A stretch of DNA of 6,283 bases from Actinomycetota bacterium (GTDB lineage: Bacteria; Actinomycetota; Acidimicrobiia; Acidimicrobiales; AC-14): contig JAIVIH010000051.1 in the NCBI GenBank assembly GCA_020200615.1, positions 1-6,283 on the forward strand, read 5' to 3'. The translations under genes were made by a program, and so were the position numbers. The notes under the pieces are model-generated. The model had not been told where the DNA came from and did not search any database. It saw nothing but the letters and a program-made list of their open reading frames with translations. How positions within the stretch are numbered: the stretch's first letter is position 1; each line of letters opens with the position of its first letter. Positions 4,964 through 6,283 of this stretch are shown one piece after another.

Positions 4964-6283
4964 CGCGAGCCCCAGCGCTGCCAGACCGTCCAGCCGCAGC
5001 GCTCGTTGGGCACGAACCCGTCGCGTGGGCGGGGGCCCGACGCCGCCACCCCGTCGCTCACCAGGGGAGTGCCTGAGTAAGGCGGCGAGGTGCTCGAGGC
5101 GAGGGCGGCGAGGATGGCCAGGTCAGGCACGGTGCCGAAGCGGCTTTCCAGACGGTTCACGAGCGCCAGGAGATCGTCGGGGCCGCGGGCCAGGGCTCCC
5201 CGCCGCACGAGCTCGTAGGCGGCCACGAGGGCGGTGAGCGGATCCGGCCATTCACCGGCGCAGAGACGCTCCCAGCGGCTCTGATCGTCTTCCTGGAGGT
5301 CGGCCACCACCGGCCGGTCTTCGTGGAACCGCCGCTGGACCAGCTCGCCGAACCGCGTTGACGCGACGACGTCGGCGTCGGCGGCCGCGCCGGTCAGGTG
5401 GCCGGGGACGGGCGCGAATTGGCGAATCGTCGGAGGAGCGCCTCTCGCCAGGACGACGAGCGTCACCCGCCCGGGGAAGGCGTGGGTGGCCACGATCACT
5501 TCCGACTGGCCGTCGAGGAACAGGTGGAGGTCGTGCGCCCCGGCCTCGACGTCGATCCGCGCGTGCCGCACGCCATCGAGGCCCTCCACGAAGGTCAAGG
5601 GGAGAGGGTCGCCTCCCCGCACTGCCACTTCACCCATCAGCTCGCCCTCGCCCAGCACGTAGATGGCCGAGGCAGACGCGCTCAGGTCATCGAACGTGAC
5701 GAGCTTGCCGACCGCGGTGCGGTAGGGCGCCCGGGCGGCGATGGCTGCCGTTCCCAGCAGCGATAGGACGAGAGCAGGGTTGGGATCGACCACGGGCGGG
5801 GCGGCCGCCGGGTCCGGCTGCGGGACCAGGTCGTCCGGCCGTAGCGACGGCAGAACTCCCGTGGCGCCCGGGTGGCTCACGGACCGGTAAGCAGGCGGGC
5901 AAAAGACCATGTCCGGAAGATCGAGGCTGTGCGTCTCGCCTTGGCCGACGTGCACGGTGGTCGACCCGATGAGCTCTCCGCGCTCCCTCAGGCCGATGTC
6001 ATAGGTGCCGGGCTCGGCGGTGAGCGAGCCGGCCTCCAGGCGCACGTGGCCGCCCCGGCCGCCATGTCGGTGCACTTCGTAGGAGATCGAAGCGGCGCCG
6101 GCGCCGGGAAGAACGATCTCGGAGGAGACGGCCTCCTCCTCGGGAACCGTCGTTCCCCGTGTCGTACGCAGCGCAGCGAACACCAGATGGGGCTCGCTTC
6201 CCGCATAGAAGGCGATCCGGTCGCCGGCCGGGGGCGCGGTTCGCTCCAGCCTCTTCGAGCCGCGGCGCAGCACCGCCCTGTAG
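4960..6283 (-). CDS. Unrecognised two-beta-region protein with C-terminal helical module, possible CHAT partner (5' end uncertain)
   Basis: I cannot name this family. The frame is open to the window edge; a GTG at 6273 would give 437 residues, but only 10 bp lie upstream, so the gene probably starts outside. Counting from that GTG, residues about 18-120 are strand-rich and immunoglobulin-like in rhythm (EIVLPGAGAASISYEV, EPGTYDIGLRERGELIGSTT). A Pro-rich linker follows (150-166). A second strand-rich region covers about 185-290 (AIYVLGEGELMGEVAV, AHDLHLFLDGQSEVIVATH, GRVTLVVLARG). The end is helical: RWERLCAGEWPDPLTALVAAY (from 333), ELVRRGAL, then LVNRLESRFGTVPDLAILAAL (371-391). That last block resembles, from memory, a C-terminal module in proteins encoded beside bacterial caspase-like and CHAT proteins (pattern NL..F..LPD..V). 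A Trp-rich tail, CGWTVWQRWGSR, closes it. No enzyme motif, signal peptide or convincing membrane helix is seen; the hydrophobic stretch 166-181 is too short and contains Pro nearby. It converges with the CHAT gene and shares its stop site. The gene itself is very likely real; its role is inferred. Confidence 0.8.
   Translation of the reverse strand, partial: YRAVLRRGSKRLERTAPPAGDRIAFYAGSEPHLVFAALRTTRGTTVPEEEAVSSEIVLPGAGAASISYEVHRHGGRGGHVRLEAGSLTAEPGTYDIGLRERGELIGSTTVHVGQGETHSLDLPDMVFCPPAYRSVSHPGATGVLPSLRPDDLVPQPDPAAAPPVVDPNPALVLSLLGTAAIAARAPYRTAVGKLVTFDDLSASASAIYVLGEGELMGEVAVRGGDPLPLTFVEGLDGVRHARIDVEAGAHDLHLFLDGQSEVIVATHAFPGRVTLVVLARGAPPTIRQFAPVPGHLTGAAADADVVASTRFGELVQRRFHEDRPVVADLQEDDQSRWERLCAGEWPDPLTALVAAYELVRRGALARGPDDLLALVNRLESRFGTVPDLAILAALASSTSPPYSGTPLVSDGVAASGPRPRDGFVPNERCGWTVWQRWGSR

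Noticed and set aside
4834..5076. Possible frameshift continuing the CHAT domain in another frame
   Set aside because: The alternative frame (GGRRRRGLGRD...) contains no CHAT helix motif, while the annotated frame keeps the closing WGAFVTTG. The shortening is therefore not explained by a frameshift.

Overview
The window is 6.3 kb of GC-rich DNA (roughly two thirds G+C) with tightly packed genes and strong G/C preference at third codon positions. The gene families fit an actinobacterium (Actinomycetota). This rests on composition and family resemblance recalled from memory, since no search could be run. There is no RNA gene, CRISPR array, insertion sequence or long repeat, and no intergenic stretch exceeds about 120 bp.

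Left half (1-2199), a probable stress and small-molecule block. A minus-strand operon encodes a YCII/DGPF-type protein (696-1052) followed 7 nt later by an ECF sigma factor (1-688, cut by the window edge). This pairing is the hallmark of the ECF42 group. The DNA upstream of the YCII gene carries TGTCGA, the -35 sequence I recall for ECF42 promoters, so the operon is probably autoregulated. Divergent from it is a small VOC/glyoxalase-fold protein (1174-1536). It converges, 9 bp apart, on a Rossmann-fold reductase of the F420-dependent NADP reductase-like family (1546-2199).

Right half (2258-6283), a putative CHAT protease locus. A 901-residue protein has an alpha-helical, TPR-like N-terminal half and a C-terminal CHAT (caspase-like) domain with an intact His/Cys dyad. 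Its C-terminus looks shortened. It converges on a minus-strand gene for an unrecognised protein with two beta-rich regions and a conserved-looking helical module, which probably begins outside the window. Both genes end in the same self-complementary CTAG.

How the genes may work together: the sigma/YCII pair is a self-contained regulatory unit whose regulon cannot be read from this window. The CHAT protein and its convergent neighbour are candidates for a protease/partner system, but that link rests on adjacency and a remembered motif resemblance. The sharpest boundary is the 58-bp divergent intergenic region at 2200-2257. There, both genes have -10-like hexamers so close to their start codons that leaderless transcripts are plausible.
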